Source: Oricola cellulosilytica
GTDB lineage: Bacteria; Pseudomonadota; Alphaproteobacteria; Rhizobiales; Rhizobiaceae
Length of the DNA stretch: 64,000 nucleotides
NCBI RefSeq assembly: GCF_019966575.1
Contig: NZ_JAINFK010000003.1
Location: 322,001-386,000, forward strand
Direction of reading: 5' to 3'
Shown here: positions 56,944-64,000 of the stretch, one piece after another
Numbering within the stretch: position 1 is the first letter of the stretch
Layout of the letters: the number at the start of each line of letters is the position of its first letter
The notes under the pieces: model-generated
Database searches by the model: none
Told to the model about the DNA's origin: nothing
The model's input: the letters and a program-made list of their open reading frames with translations, nothing else
Position numbers and translations under genes: made by a program

Positions 56944-57597
56944 TCAGGCGATCTTCTGGCCGGTCTTCGCCCAGTCGGCGAGGAAAGCGTCGAGACCCTT
57001 GTCGGTCAGCGGATGCTTGACGAGTGCCCGCAGGGTCGCCGGGGGCACGGTGGCGACATCGGCGCCGATAAGAGCGGCTTCCTTGACATGGTTCACGGTG
57101 CGGATCGAGGCAGCGAGGATCTCGGTCGCAAAACCGTAATTGTCGTAAATCGCGCGGATCTCTCCGATCAGGTCCATGCCATTGATGCCCATATCGTCGA
57201 TGCGGCCGATGAAGGGCGAAATGAACGTTGCGCCGGCCTTGGCGGCGAGCAGCGCCTGCGTGGCCGAAAAGCACAGCGTCACATTCACCTTGCGGCCATC
57301 GGAAGTGATCGTCTTGCAGGCCTTCAGCCCGTCGAAGGTGAGCGGCACCTTGATGCAGATATTGTCGGCGATCTTCGACAGAACGTCGGCTTCCTTCATC
57401 ATCTGCTCGTATTCGGTCGCCGCCACCTCGGCGGAGACGGGACCGTCGACGATATCGCAGATCTCCTTTGTCACCTCGGTGATGTCGCGGCCGGATTTCA
57501 TGATCAGCGACGGGTTGGTGGTCACGCCGTCGAGCAGGCCGATCTCGTTGAGTTCGCGGATTTCCTTGGTGTCGGCGGTATCGACAAAGAACTTCAT
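56944..57597 (-). CDS. fsa: Transaldolase / fructose-6-phosphate aldolase family
   Basis: A 217-residue small TalB/FSA-type aldolase. The Schiff-base lysine is Lys83 in ICIKVPLT, with TTNPSLI and [12 protein letters not shown] typical. These enzymes act on fructose 6-phosphate or sedoheptulose 7-phosphate. ATG 57597 is the natural start. It is divergent from priA. Confidence 0.94.
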   Translation of the reverse strand: MKFFVDTADTKEIRELNEIGLLDGVTTNPSLIMKSGRDITEVTKEICDIVDGPVSAEVAATEYEQMMKEADVLSKIADNICIKVPLTFDGLKACKTITSDGRKVNVTLCFSATQALLAAKAGATFISPFIGRIDDMGINGMDLIGEIRAIYDNYGFATEILAASIRTVNHVKEAALIGADVATVPPATLRALVKHPLTDKGLDAFLADWAKTGQKIA

Positions 57598-57679
57598 GGG
57601 GGGTCCCTGCTGCTGTGCCCGGGGGCAATTTCGGATCGGGCTTCCGTTTAGACCAAAGTATCGGCAAGGTCACCCTGAA

Positions 57680-59875
57680 ATGGCAGCAGATTCGTCTTCC
57701 CCCGCCCGGACCGTCCCCGTACTCGTTCCGACGCCGTCGGAGCGGCCCTACACCTATGCCGTGTCGGCCGGGGTGACGGTCCGGCCGGGCTCGATCGTGC
57801 AGGTTCCGCTCGGTCCGCGACTGGTGCCGGGAATCGTCTGGGATGCGCCGGAAGGTGGCGCGGACGAGGTCGATCCGAAGAAGCTGCGTCCGATCGAGCA
57901 GGCCTTTGATTGCCCGCCCGTTCCCGCCGGCATGAGGCGATTCATCGACTGGGTCGCGCGCTATACGCTGTCGGCGCCGGGGATGGTGGCGCGCATGGTG
58001 TTGCGCGCTCCGGCGGCCTTCGATCCCGAGCCGCCGACGCCCGGACTGCGGATCACCGACGGCAGGCCGCAGCGCATGACGGCGGCGCGCGAGCGCGTGC
58101 TGGAACTGGCGGAGGACGGCCTGGCGTGGACCCGCTCCGGCCTCGCCCATGCGGCCGGGGTATCGCTTTCGGTCGTCGACGGCCTCGTCAAGGCCGGGTC
58201 GTTCGAGACGATCGACCTGCCGCCGCAGCCGGTTGTCGCCGCGCCGGACCCGGAGTTCGGCGAGGGCGAACTTTCGCCGGACCAGCAATCGGCCGCCGAT
58301 GACTTGAGGGCGGTGGTGGAGAAAGGCGGGTTTTCGGCGACGCTGCTGGAGGGAGTCACCGGTTCGGGCAAGACGGAGGTCTATTTCGAGGCCGTCGCGG
58401 CGGCGCTTGACAAGGGCAGGCAGGTGCTCGTGCTGCTGCCCGAAATCGCGCTGACGCATGCCTTTCTGGAGCGATTTCATGCCCGCTTCGGCGCGCCGCC
58501 CGCCGAATGGCACTCCGATCTGGCGCCGAAAACCCGCGAACGGGTGTGGCGGCAGGCCGCGGACGGGCGGGTGCGGGTGGTCGCGGGCGCGCGCTCGGCA
58601 CTGTTCCTGCCGTTCTGCGATCTCGGGCTTATCGTCGTCGACGAGGAGCACGACCCCGCCTACAAGCAGGAAGACCGGGTGTTTTACAATGCCCGCGACA
58701 TGGCCGTGGTGCGGGCGCATCTGGGCGGCTTTCCGATTGTGCTGGCGAGCGCGACGCCCTCGGTCGAAACGCGCCACAACGCCGAGGCCGGGCGTTACCG
58801 CCACGTCACGCTCGACCGCCGCTTCGCCGAGGCCGCGCTTCCCGATCTGCGAGCCATCGACATGCGCCGCACTCCGCCGGCGCGCGGCAAATTCCTGTCG
58901 CCGCCGCTGCAGGCCGAGATCGGCAAGACGCTCGAACGCGGGGAGCAGGCGCTGCTGTTTCTCAACCGGCGGGGCTATGCGCCGCTGACACTGTGCCGGG
59001 TATGCGGCCACCGGTTCGAATGTCCGGACTGCTCGAGCTGGCTTGTCGAGCACCGGTTTCGCGGCCAGTTGATGTGCCACCATTGCGGTCATCACGAGCC
59101 GGTACCGGAAGCCTGTCCGCAATGCGGGACGCTCGACCATCTGGTCGCCTGCGGGCCCGGGATCGAACGGATCGCTGAGGAGGTCGTCGGCCGGTTCCCC
59201 GACGCCCGCGCGATCGTCCTGTCATCCGACATGATGGGCGGGGTGAAGCGGCTGCGACTGGAACTGGAGGCGATCGCCGAGGGCCAGGCCGACATCGTCA
59301 TCGGCACCCAGCTCGTCGCCAAGGGCCACAATTTTCCGAACCTGACGCTGGTCGGCGTGGTCGACGCCGATCTGGGGCTGGCGAGCGGCGATCCGCGCGC
59401 CGCCGAACGGACGTTCCAGCTCCTCAGCCAGGTGACGGGACGCGCCGGGCGCACCGGCAAGAAGAGCCTCGGGCTGATCCAGACCTACCAGCCGGAACAT
59501 CCCGCCATGAAGGCGATCGTCACCGGAGACGGCGAGGCGTTCTACGCCAGCCAGATCGCCGAGCGCGAACGCGGGCAACTGCCGCCGTTCGGGCGGCTGG
59601 CGGCGGTCATCGTCTCGGCGAACACGCGCGCCGAGGCGGAGGCCTACGGGCGGGCGCTGCGCGCCGCCGCACCGCCGGCGGGCGACATCATGGTGCTCGG
59701 GCCGGCCGAAGCCCCGCTGGCCCTGATCCGCGGGCGGCACCGATTCCGGCTGCTCGTGCACGGGACGGAGCGCGCCGACCTGCAGACCTATCTGCGCCGG
59801 ACGATCGCGGCCGCCCCGAAACCGCGCGGATCGGTCAGGGTCAGTCTCGACATCGATCCGCAAAGCTTCTTGTAG
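57680..59875 (+). CDS. priA: Primosomal protein N' (replication restart helicase)
   Basis: A 731-residue 3'-5' DNA helicase that reloads the replisome at stalled forks. Walker A GVTGSGKTE, DEEH box, zinc-finger cysteines (CRVCGHRFECPDC and CHHCGH...CPQCG), and the N-terminal 3'-end-binding domain are recognisable. ATG 57680 is chosen as start; the open frame continues 168 codons upstream over the antisense of the aldolase, so the longer form is unlikely. Confidence 0.95.
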   Translation: MAADSSSPARTVPVLVPTPSERPYTYAVSAGVTVRPGSIVQVPLGPRLVPGIVWDAPEGGADEVDPKKLRPIEQAFDCPPVPAGMRRFIDWVARYTLSAPGMVARMVLRAPAAFDPEPPTPGLRITDGRPQRMTAARERVLELAEDGLAWTRSGLAHAAGVSLSVVDGLVKAGSFETIDLPPQPVVAAPDPEFGEGELSPDQQSAADDLRAVVEKGGFSATLLEGVTGSGKTEVYFEAVAAALDKGRQVLVLLPEIALTHAFLERFHARFGAPPAEWHSDLAPKTRERVWRQAADGRVRVVAGARSALFLPFCDLGLIVVDEEHDPAYKQEDRVFYNARDMAVVRAHLGGFPIVLASATPSVETRHNAEAGRYRHVTLDRRFAEAALPDLRAIDMRRTPPARGKFLSPPLQAEIGKTLERGEQALLFLNRRGYAPLTLCRVCGHRFECPDCSSWLVEHRFRGQLMCHHCGHHEPVPEACPQCGTLDHLVACGPGIERIAEEVVGRFPDARAIVLSSDMMGGVKRLRLELEAIAEGQADIVIGTQLVAKGHNFPNLTLVGVVDADLGLASGDPRAAERTFQLLSQVTGRAGRTGKKSLGLIQTYQPEHPAMKAIVTGDGEAFYASQIAERERGQLPPFGRLAAVIVSANTRAEAEAYGRALRAAAPPAGDIMVLGPAEAPLALIRGRHRFRLLVHGTERADLQTYLRRTIAAAPKPRGSVRVSLDIDPQSFL

Positions 59876-59927
59876 AACGAACCTCTTTTCAGATACCGCT
59901 CGCCTGCCATCCCATCCCCTGTTAGGG

Positions 59928-60875
59928 ATGGCGCTGCTTTCTCCGGATATTCCCTTGTCTTCCACCCGCACCCTCCGTCACGACATCGATTCCATCGCCA
60001 TGCCGCCGGCGGCGATGGGTTTTGCGCTGGCCGCCTTCCTGATGTTCTCCTGCCTCGATGCCGGCGCGAAGTGGTTGGTGACCGGCGGCTATGCCGTGCT
60101 GTTCGTCGCCTGGGTCCGGTTCGCCGTGCAGGGGATCGTGCTGTTCGTCGTCTATCGCGGCTGGAGGAACGCCAGGCTGTGGCGGATGGAGAACCGCCTG
60201 CTCCAGACCGTGCGCGGGCTGCTGCTGCCGGCAATGACGGTGTTCAACTTCCTCGCGCTCCGGCACCTGCAGTTGGCGGAGACGGTCAGCGTGCTGCTGG
60301 CCACGCCCATCCTCGTCACGATCCTGGCCGGACCGCTGCTCGGCGAATGGGCGGGGCCGCGGCGCTGGGCGGCCATTCTCGTCGGGTTCGCCGGGGTGCT
60401 TCTGGTGGTTCGCCCCGGCACCGAAATGTTCGACCTGCCGGTGGTCTTCATCCTTGCCGCCATGACGTGCAACGGCTTCTACTTCATCCTGACCCGCAAG
60501 CTCGCCGCGCGCGAGACGCCGGAAAGCCTGATCTTCTATTCCTGCCTCTTTGCGATCGTCATCTTTGCGCCCTTCGCCTTCACCGAGGGGGTGGCACCGG
60601 CCGAACTCCTCGATGTGGCGGTCTTCGTCGTCGTCGGCCTCGCCGGAATGGTCGGCCACATGGCGCTGATCCGCGCGAGCCGGCTGGCCGACGCATCAAA
60701 AGTCTCGCCGTTTCAGTATTCGCAGGTCATCTGGATGGCAGCCTTCGGGTTTTTCATCTTCGGCGACCTGCCCGACCTGTGGACAGTAGCCGGCACCCTC
60801 GTCATTTGCGCCAGCGGGCTCTATCTGATGAACCGCGAACGGCAGATCCGCAGAAAGAGGCGCGCTCCCGCATGA
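59928..60875 (+). CDS. EamA-family (DMT) transporter
   Basis: A 315-residue membrane protein with about ten helices in two EamA repeats. The start may be ATG 59928 or the ATG at 60000 (MPPAAMGFALAAFL), the latter closer to relatives. Substrate is unknown. Its stop overlaps the next ATG by four bases. Confidence 0.88.
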   Translation: MALLSPDIPLSSTRTLRHDIDSIAMPPAAMGFALAAFLMFSCLDAGAKWLVTGGYAVLFVAWVRFAVQGIVLFVVYRGWRNARLWRMENRLLQTVRGLLLPAMTVFNFLALRHLQLAETVSVLLATPILVTILAGPLLGEWAGPRRWAAILVGFAGVLLVVRPGTEMFDLPVVFILAAMTCNGFYFILTRKLAARETPESLIFYSCLFAIVIFAPFAFTEGVAPAELLDVAVFVVVGLAGMVGHMALIRASRLADASKVSPFQYSQVIWMAAFGFFIFGDLPDLWTVAGTLVICASGLYLMNRERQIRRKRRAPA

Positions 60876-61264
60876 TCGATATCATTCCTCCGCAAACGCC
60901 CGGTGAATGGCTCGCCTGGGCGTCCGCACTCGTCACACTTTTCTTCGGCCTGCTGTGTTTCTTCGCGCCGCGGCTGTCGCTGCGCGTCATGCGCCTGCAG
61001 ACCGAACCCGGCGTGCCGGAGGCGGTTTCCGAGAGCCGTGGAACGATGGCGGGATTTTATCTCGGGACGGCCCTTCTCGCGATCGTCTTCAACCAGCCGT
61101 TCATCTGGATGGTGCTTGGCGCCGGCTGGGCATTCACCGCCCTCGGCCGGCTGGTTTCCATCGTGTTCGACGGCGGCAACAAGACGTTCAACTGGATTTC
61201 CATCGCCATCGAAATCGCGCTCGCCGCGGCCCCGCTCGCCTACGTCTTCGGGTGGGTGCACTGA
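60872..61264 (+). CDS. DUF4345-like four-helix membrane protein
   Basis: A 130-residue membrane protein with four predicted helices: ASALVTLFFGLLCFF, GFYLGTALLAIVF, FIWMVLGAGWAFTALG and IAIEIALAAAPLAY. It sits just before the ATP synthase operon as in other Hyphomicrobiales; a database name of 'phage infection protein' exists for this family, from memory, but no function is shown here. Its ATG overlaps the stop of the preceding transporter gene (ATGA). Confidence 0.8.
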   Translation: MIDIIPPQTPGEWLAWASALVTLFFGLLCFFAPRLSLRVMRLQTEPGVPEAVSESRGTMAGFYLGTALLAIVFNQPFIWMVLGAGWAFTALGRLVSIVFDGGNKTFNWISIAIEIALAAAPLAYVFGWVH

Positions 61265-61491
61265 CCGTCGCGCGGTGCCGCCCGGAATCCGGCTTTTCTG
61301 CGACAAAAGGGCGGTTTCCTCTTGTTGCGCGGGGGAAAAGCATATGCTAGACGGCTCGCAATTCGCTGGGGGACGGGTTCTTCCGTTTCAAGTTGCGGAA
61401 AAAGAAATATCAATAAGATCAATGCGTTAAGCAATGCCGTCTCGGCTTCTCCCTGCTTGCGTATTGGGAAATAACAGAGAAGCGGTTGCCA

Positions 61492-62049
61492 GTGGCCAAT
61501 TCATCTCTCACTTCCGGTGTGGCTTCCCGATATGCGCAGTCCCTTTTCGACATCGCGCTGGAAACCGGCTCGGTGGCGAAGGTGCAGGAGCAGCTTGGCG
61601 CATTCGAGAAACTGCTGAACGAAAGCGATGATCTGCAGCGCCTGGTGCGCAGCCCGGTCTTCTCGACCGGTGAGCAGCTTTCGGCGATCAACGCGATCAC
61701 CCGGAAGGCCGGTCTCGACGGCGTCTTCGGAAATTTCCTCAAGGTCGTCGCCTCGAACCGCCGCCTGTTCGCCCTGCCGGGAATGATCGAGGCCTTCCGC
61801 ACGATCGCCGCCGAGCACAAGGGCGTCGTCAACGCCAAGGTGACGAGCGCATTCGCGCTGACGCCGGAGCAGGAAGAAGAACTCAAGGCGACGTTGAAGG
61901 ACGTTGCCGGCAAGGACGTCGAGATCGACCTGACCGTCGATCCGTCGCTTCTGGGCGGGCTGATCGTCAAGATCGGGTCGCGGCAGATCGACACGTCACT
62001 CAAGACAAAATTGTCATCAATGAAGCTCGCGCTGAAAGAGGTCGGCTGA
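61492..62049 (+). CDS. atpH: ATP synthase F1 subunit delta
   Basis: A 185-residue peripheral-stalk subunit of F1Fo ATP synthase. The start is GTG 61492 ([20 protein letters not shown]), preferred over a TTG two codons upstream, as in other alphaproteobacteria; GAGAAG lies upstream. The stop of atpH overlaps the start of atpA by one base (TGATGG), showing one operon. Confidence 0.95.
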   Translation: MANSSLTSGVASRYAQSLFDIALETGSVAKVQEQLGAFEKLLNESDDLQRLVRSPVFSTGEQLSAINAITRKAGLDGVFGNFLKVVASNRRLFALPGMIEAFRTIAAEHKGVVNAKVTSAFALTPEQEEELKATLKDVAGKDVEIDLTVDPSLLGGLIVKIGSRQIDTSLKTKLSSMKLALKEVG

Positions 62050-63578
62050 TGGATATTCGCGCCGCGGAAATTTCCGCAATCCTTAAAGACCAGATCAAGA
62101 ACTTCGGAGAGGAAGCCGAAGTCTCGGAAGTCGGTTCCGTTCTGTCCGTCGGCGACGGTATCGCCCGCGTTTACGGTCTGGACAATGTGCAGGCCGGTGA
62201 AATGGTCGAATTTCCGGGCGGCATTCGCGGTATGGCGCTCAACCTGGAATCCGACAATGTCGGCGTCGTGATCTTCGGCTCCGACCGCGACATCAAGGAA
62301 GGCGACACGGTCAAGCGGACCGGCGCCATCGTGGACGTGCCAGTCGGCAAGGAACTTCTCGGCCGCGTGGTTGACGGCCTCGGCAACCCGATCGACGGCA
62401 AGGGGCCGATCAAGGCGAAGCAGCGCATGCGCGTCGACGTCAAGGCGCCGGGCATCATCCCCCGCAAGTCGGTTCATGAGCCGATGTCGACAGGCCTCAA
62501 GGCCATCGATGCCCTGATCCCGATCGGCCGCGGCCAGCGCGAGCTCGTCATCGGCGACCGCCAGACCGGCAAGACGGCGATCATTCTCGACACCTTCCTC
62601 AACCAGAAGCCGATCCACGACAGCGGTCCGGAAAAGGACAAGCTCTATTGCGTCTACGTCGCGATCGGGCAGAAGCGCTCGACGGTCGCGCAGTTCGTGA
62701 AGGTACTGGAGGAGCGCGGTGCGCTCGAATATTCCGTCATCATCGCCGCGACGGCTTCCGATCCCGCGCCCATGCAGTATCTGGCCCCATTCGCCGGCTG
62801 CACGATCGGCGAATATTTCCGCGACAACGGCATGCACGCGCTGATCGCCTATGACGATCTGTCGAAACAGGCCGTCGCCTACCGCCAGATGTCGCTGCTG
62901 CTGCGCCGCCCGCCGGGCCGCGAAGCCTATCCGGGCGACGTCTTCTACCTGCATTCGCGCCTGCTCGAACGCGCCGCGAAGCTGAACGAGGACCACGGTG
63001 CCGGTTCGCTTACCGCCCTACCGATCATCGAGACGCAGGCCAACGACGTGTCGGCCTACATCCCGACCAACGTGATCTCGATTACAGACGGCCAGATCTT
63101 CCTCGAGACGGATCTGTTCTTCCAGGGCGTCCGCCCGGCGGTGAACGTCGGCCTGTCGGTGTCGCGCGTCGGTTCCTCCGCGCAGATCAAGGCGATGAAG
63201 CAGGTTGCCGGCTCGATTAAGGGCGAGCTCGCCCAGTATCGCGAAATGGCGGCCTTTGCCCAGTTCGGCTCCGACCTGGACGCGGCGACGCAGCGCTTGC
63301 TCAACCGCGGCGCGCGCCTCACCGAACTCCTCAAGCAGCCGCAGTTCTCGCCGCTGAAGACCGAAGAACAGGTCGCGGTGATCTTCGCCGGCGTCAACGG
63401 CTATCTCGACAAGCTGGCAGTGGACGAGGTCGGCAGATTCGAGCAGGGCCTGCTCAGCCACATGCGCACCGAAGGCAAGAACGTTCTCGAAGAGATCCGC
63501 AAGGAGCAGAAACTCACCGACGAGATCGAAGAGAAGCTCAAGGCACAGATCGACGCCTACGCGAAATCCTTCGCGTAA
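62049..63578 (+). CDS. atpA: ATP synthase F1 subunit alpha
   Basis: A 509-residue non-catalytic nucleotide-binding subunit of F1. The P-loop GDRQTGKT and the conserved [17 protein letters not shown]-type region ([19 protein letters not shown]) are present, and the size is standard. It lies between atpH and atpG in the usual order. Confidence 0.98.
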   Translation: MDIRAAEISAILKDQIKNFGEEAEVSEVGSVLSVGDGIARVYGLDNVQAGEMVEFPGGIRGMALNLESDNVGVVIFGSDRDIKEGDTVKRTGAIVDVPVGKELLGRVVDGLGNPIDGKGPIKAKQRMRVDVKAPGIIPRKSVHEPMSTGLKAIDALIPIGRGQRELVIGDRQTGKTAIILDTFLNQKPIHDSGPEKDKLYCVYVAIGQKRSTVAQFVKVLEERGALEYSVIIAATASDPAPMQYLAPFAGCTIGEYFRDNGMHALIAYDDLSKQAVAYRQMSLLLRRPPGREAYPGDVFYLHSRLLERAAKLNEDHGAGSLTALPIIETQANDVSAYIPTNVISITDGQIFLETDLFFQGVRPAVNVGLSVSRVGSSAQIKAMKQVAGSIKGELAQYREMAAFAQFGSDLDAATQRLLNRGARLTELLKQPQFSPLKTEEQVAVIFAGVNGYLDKLAVDEVGRFEQGLLSHMRTEGKNVLEEIRKEQKLTDEIEEKLKAQIDAYAKSFA

Positions 63579-63613
63579 GGCGCTGACCGGAACAGAGAAC
63601 GGAACAGTCTGGC

Positions 63614-64000
63614 ATGCCTTCACTCAAGGACCTCCGCAACCGGATTGCATCGGTCAAGGCCACGCAGAAGATCACCAAGGCCATGCAGATGGTGGCCGCG
63701 GCGAAACTCCGGCGCGCGCAGGATGCAGCCGAGGCGGCGCGCCCCTATTCGCAGCGGATGGGCGCCGTGCTCGCCAACATCGCCGAAACCCTCGGCGACG
63801 GCGACGATGCGCCGAAGCTGATGACCGGCACGGGCAGCGATCAGACACACCTGCTGGTTGTCTGCACCGCGGAGCGCGGTCTTTGCGGCGGCTTCAACTC
63901 CTCGATCGCGCGCCTTGCCCGCGAACACGCCCGCAAGCTCCTGGCCGAGGGAAAGACGGTGAAGATCATCACCGTCGGCAAAAAGGGCCATGACATCCTG
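63614..64000 (+). CDS. atpG: ATP synthase F1 subunit gamma (N-terminal part; truncated by window end)
   Basis: The first 129 residues of the central-stalk gamma subunit are visible, starting [20 protein letters not shown] and including the conserved ERGLCGGFN segment. The rest lies outside the window. The gap to atpA is 35 bases, in the same direction. Confidence 0.96.
   Translation, partial: MPSLKDLRNRIASVKATQKITKAMQMVAAAKLRRAQDAAEAARPYSQRMGAVLANIAETLGDGDDAPKLMTGTGSDQTHLLVVCTAERGLCGGFNSSIARLAREHARKLLAEGKTVKIITVGKKGHDIL

Noticed and set aside
56924-59140. A very long minus-strand open frame antisense to priA and the aldolase
   Set aside because: It lies wholly antisense to clear genes, is Arg-rich, and is a by-product of high G+C codon use.

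Overview
The window is ordinary chromosomal DNA from an alphaproteobacterium of the order Hyphomicrobiales (Rhizobiales). The assignment rests on gene content and order: the aerobic cobaltochelatase pair cobS-cobT beside a J-domain protein and bolA; aroK-aroB with a tiny membrane protein and xerD; ftsE-ftsX-ydcF-plsC; gloB-methyltransferase-hisC-tyrC-DUF2125; lysA-LptM-argH-tlpA; and mgpS helicase-S4 protein-fdxA-carD-rpoH. The genus cannot be fixed from the sequence alone. Coding density is high, genes often overlap by 4 bases, and no prophage, IS element or CRISPR array was seen.

Layout. 1-1,920: an acyl-CoA dehydrogenase (cut by the window edge), a Crp/Fnr regulator and tRNA-Arg(CCT). 1,973-10,590: M20 amidohydrolase, a penicillin-binding carboxypeptidase, a CobW-type GTPase, and the cobT-cobS-J-domain-bolA block. 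10,597-16,992: CorC-like transporter, aroB-aroK, xerD, accA and an L,D-transpeptidase lipoprotein. 17,000-22,159: TusA, queuosine precursor transporter, rpmB with a clear promoter, DUF3108, two membrane proteins, cupin and gloB. 22,250-30,112: methyltransferase, hisC, tyrC, DUF2125, ChaC-like enzyme, plsC, YdcF, ftsX and ftsE. 30,274-38,748: hpt, a CpdR-like receiver, a large TIGR02302 membrane protein, lysA, a tiny lipoprotein, argH, tlpA and a 4Fe-4S protein.

38,749-46,767: a gene-free stretch with a 273-bp-spaced direct repeat, then mgpS helicase, an S4 protein, a GH1 beta-glucosidase that looks inserted into a conserved block, fdxA, carD and rpoH. 46,796-55,154: DUF2794, DUF1223, a DadA-like oxidoreductase behind a tandem glycine riboswitch, a lone sqdB, a NUDIX hydrolase, a family protein enlarged by repeat DNA, rhodanese, and a LysR regulator facing a possible small gene. 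55,213-64,000: DUF1801, a zincin, a frameshifted SDR gene, transaldolase, priA, a DMT transporter, a DUF4345-like protein, and the start of the ATP synthase operon (atpH-atpA-atpG, the last cut by the window end).

The genes are mostly housekeeping: aromatic amino acid, histidine, arginine and lysine synthesis, cobalamin, cell-wall and envelope work, replication restart, stress regulation and ATP synthesis. I found no convincing new multi-gene system. The best leads are the repeat region before mgpS, the in-frame repeat insertion in the gene at 52,170-53,099, the small gene opposite the LysR regulator, and the glycine riboswitch on a DadA-like gene.
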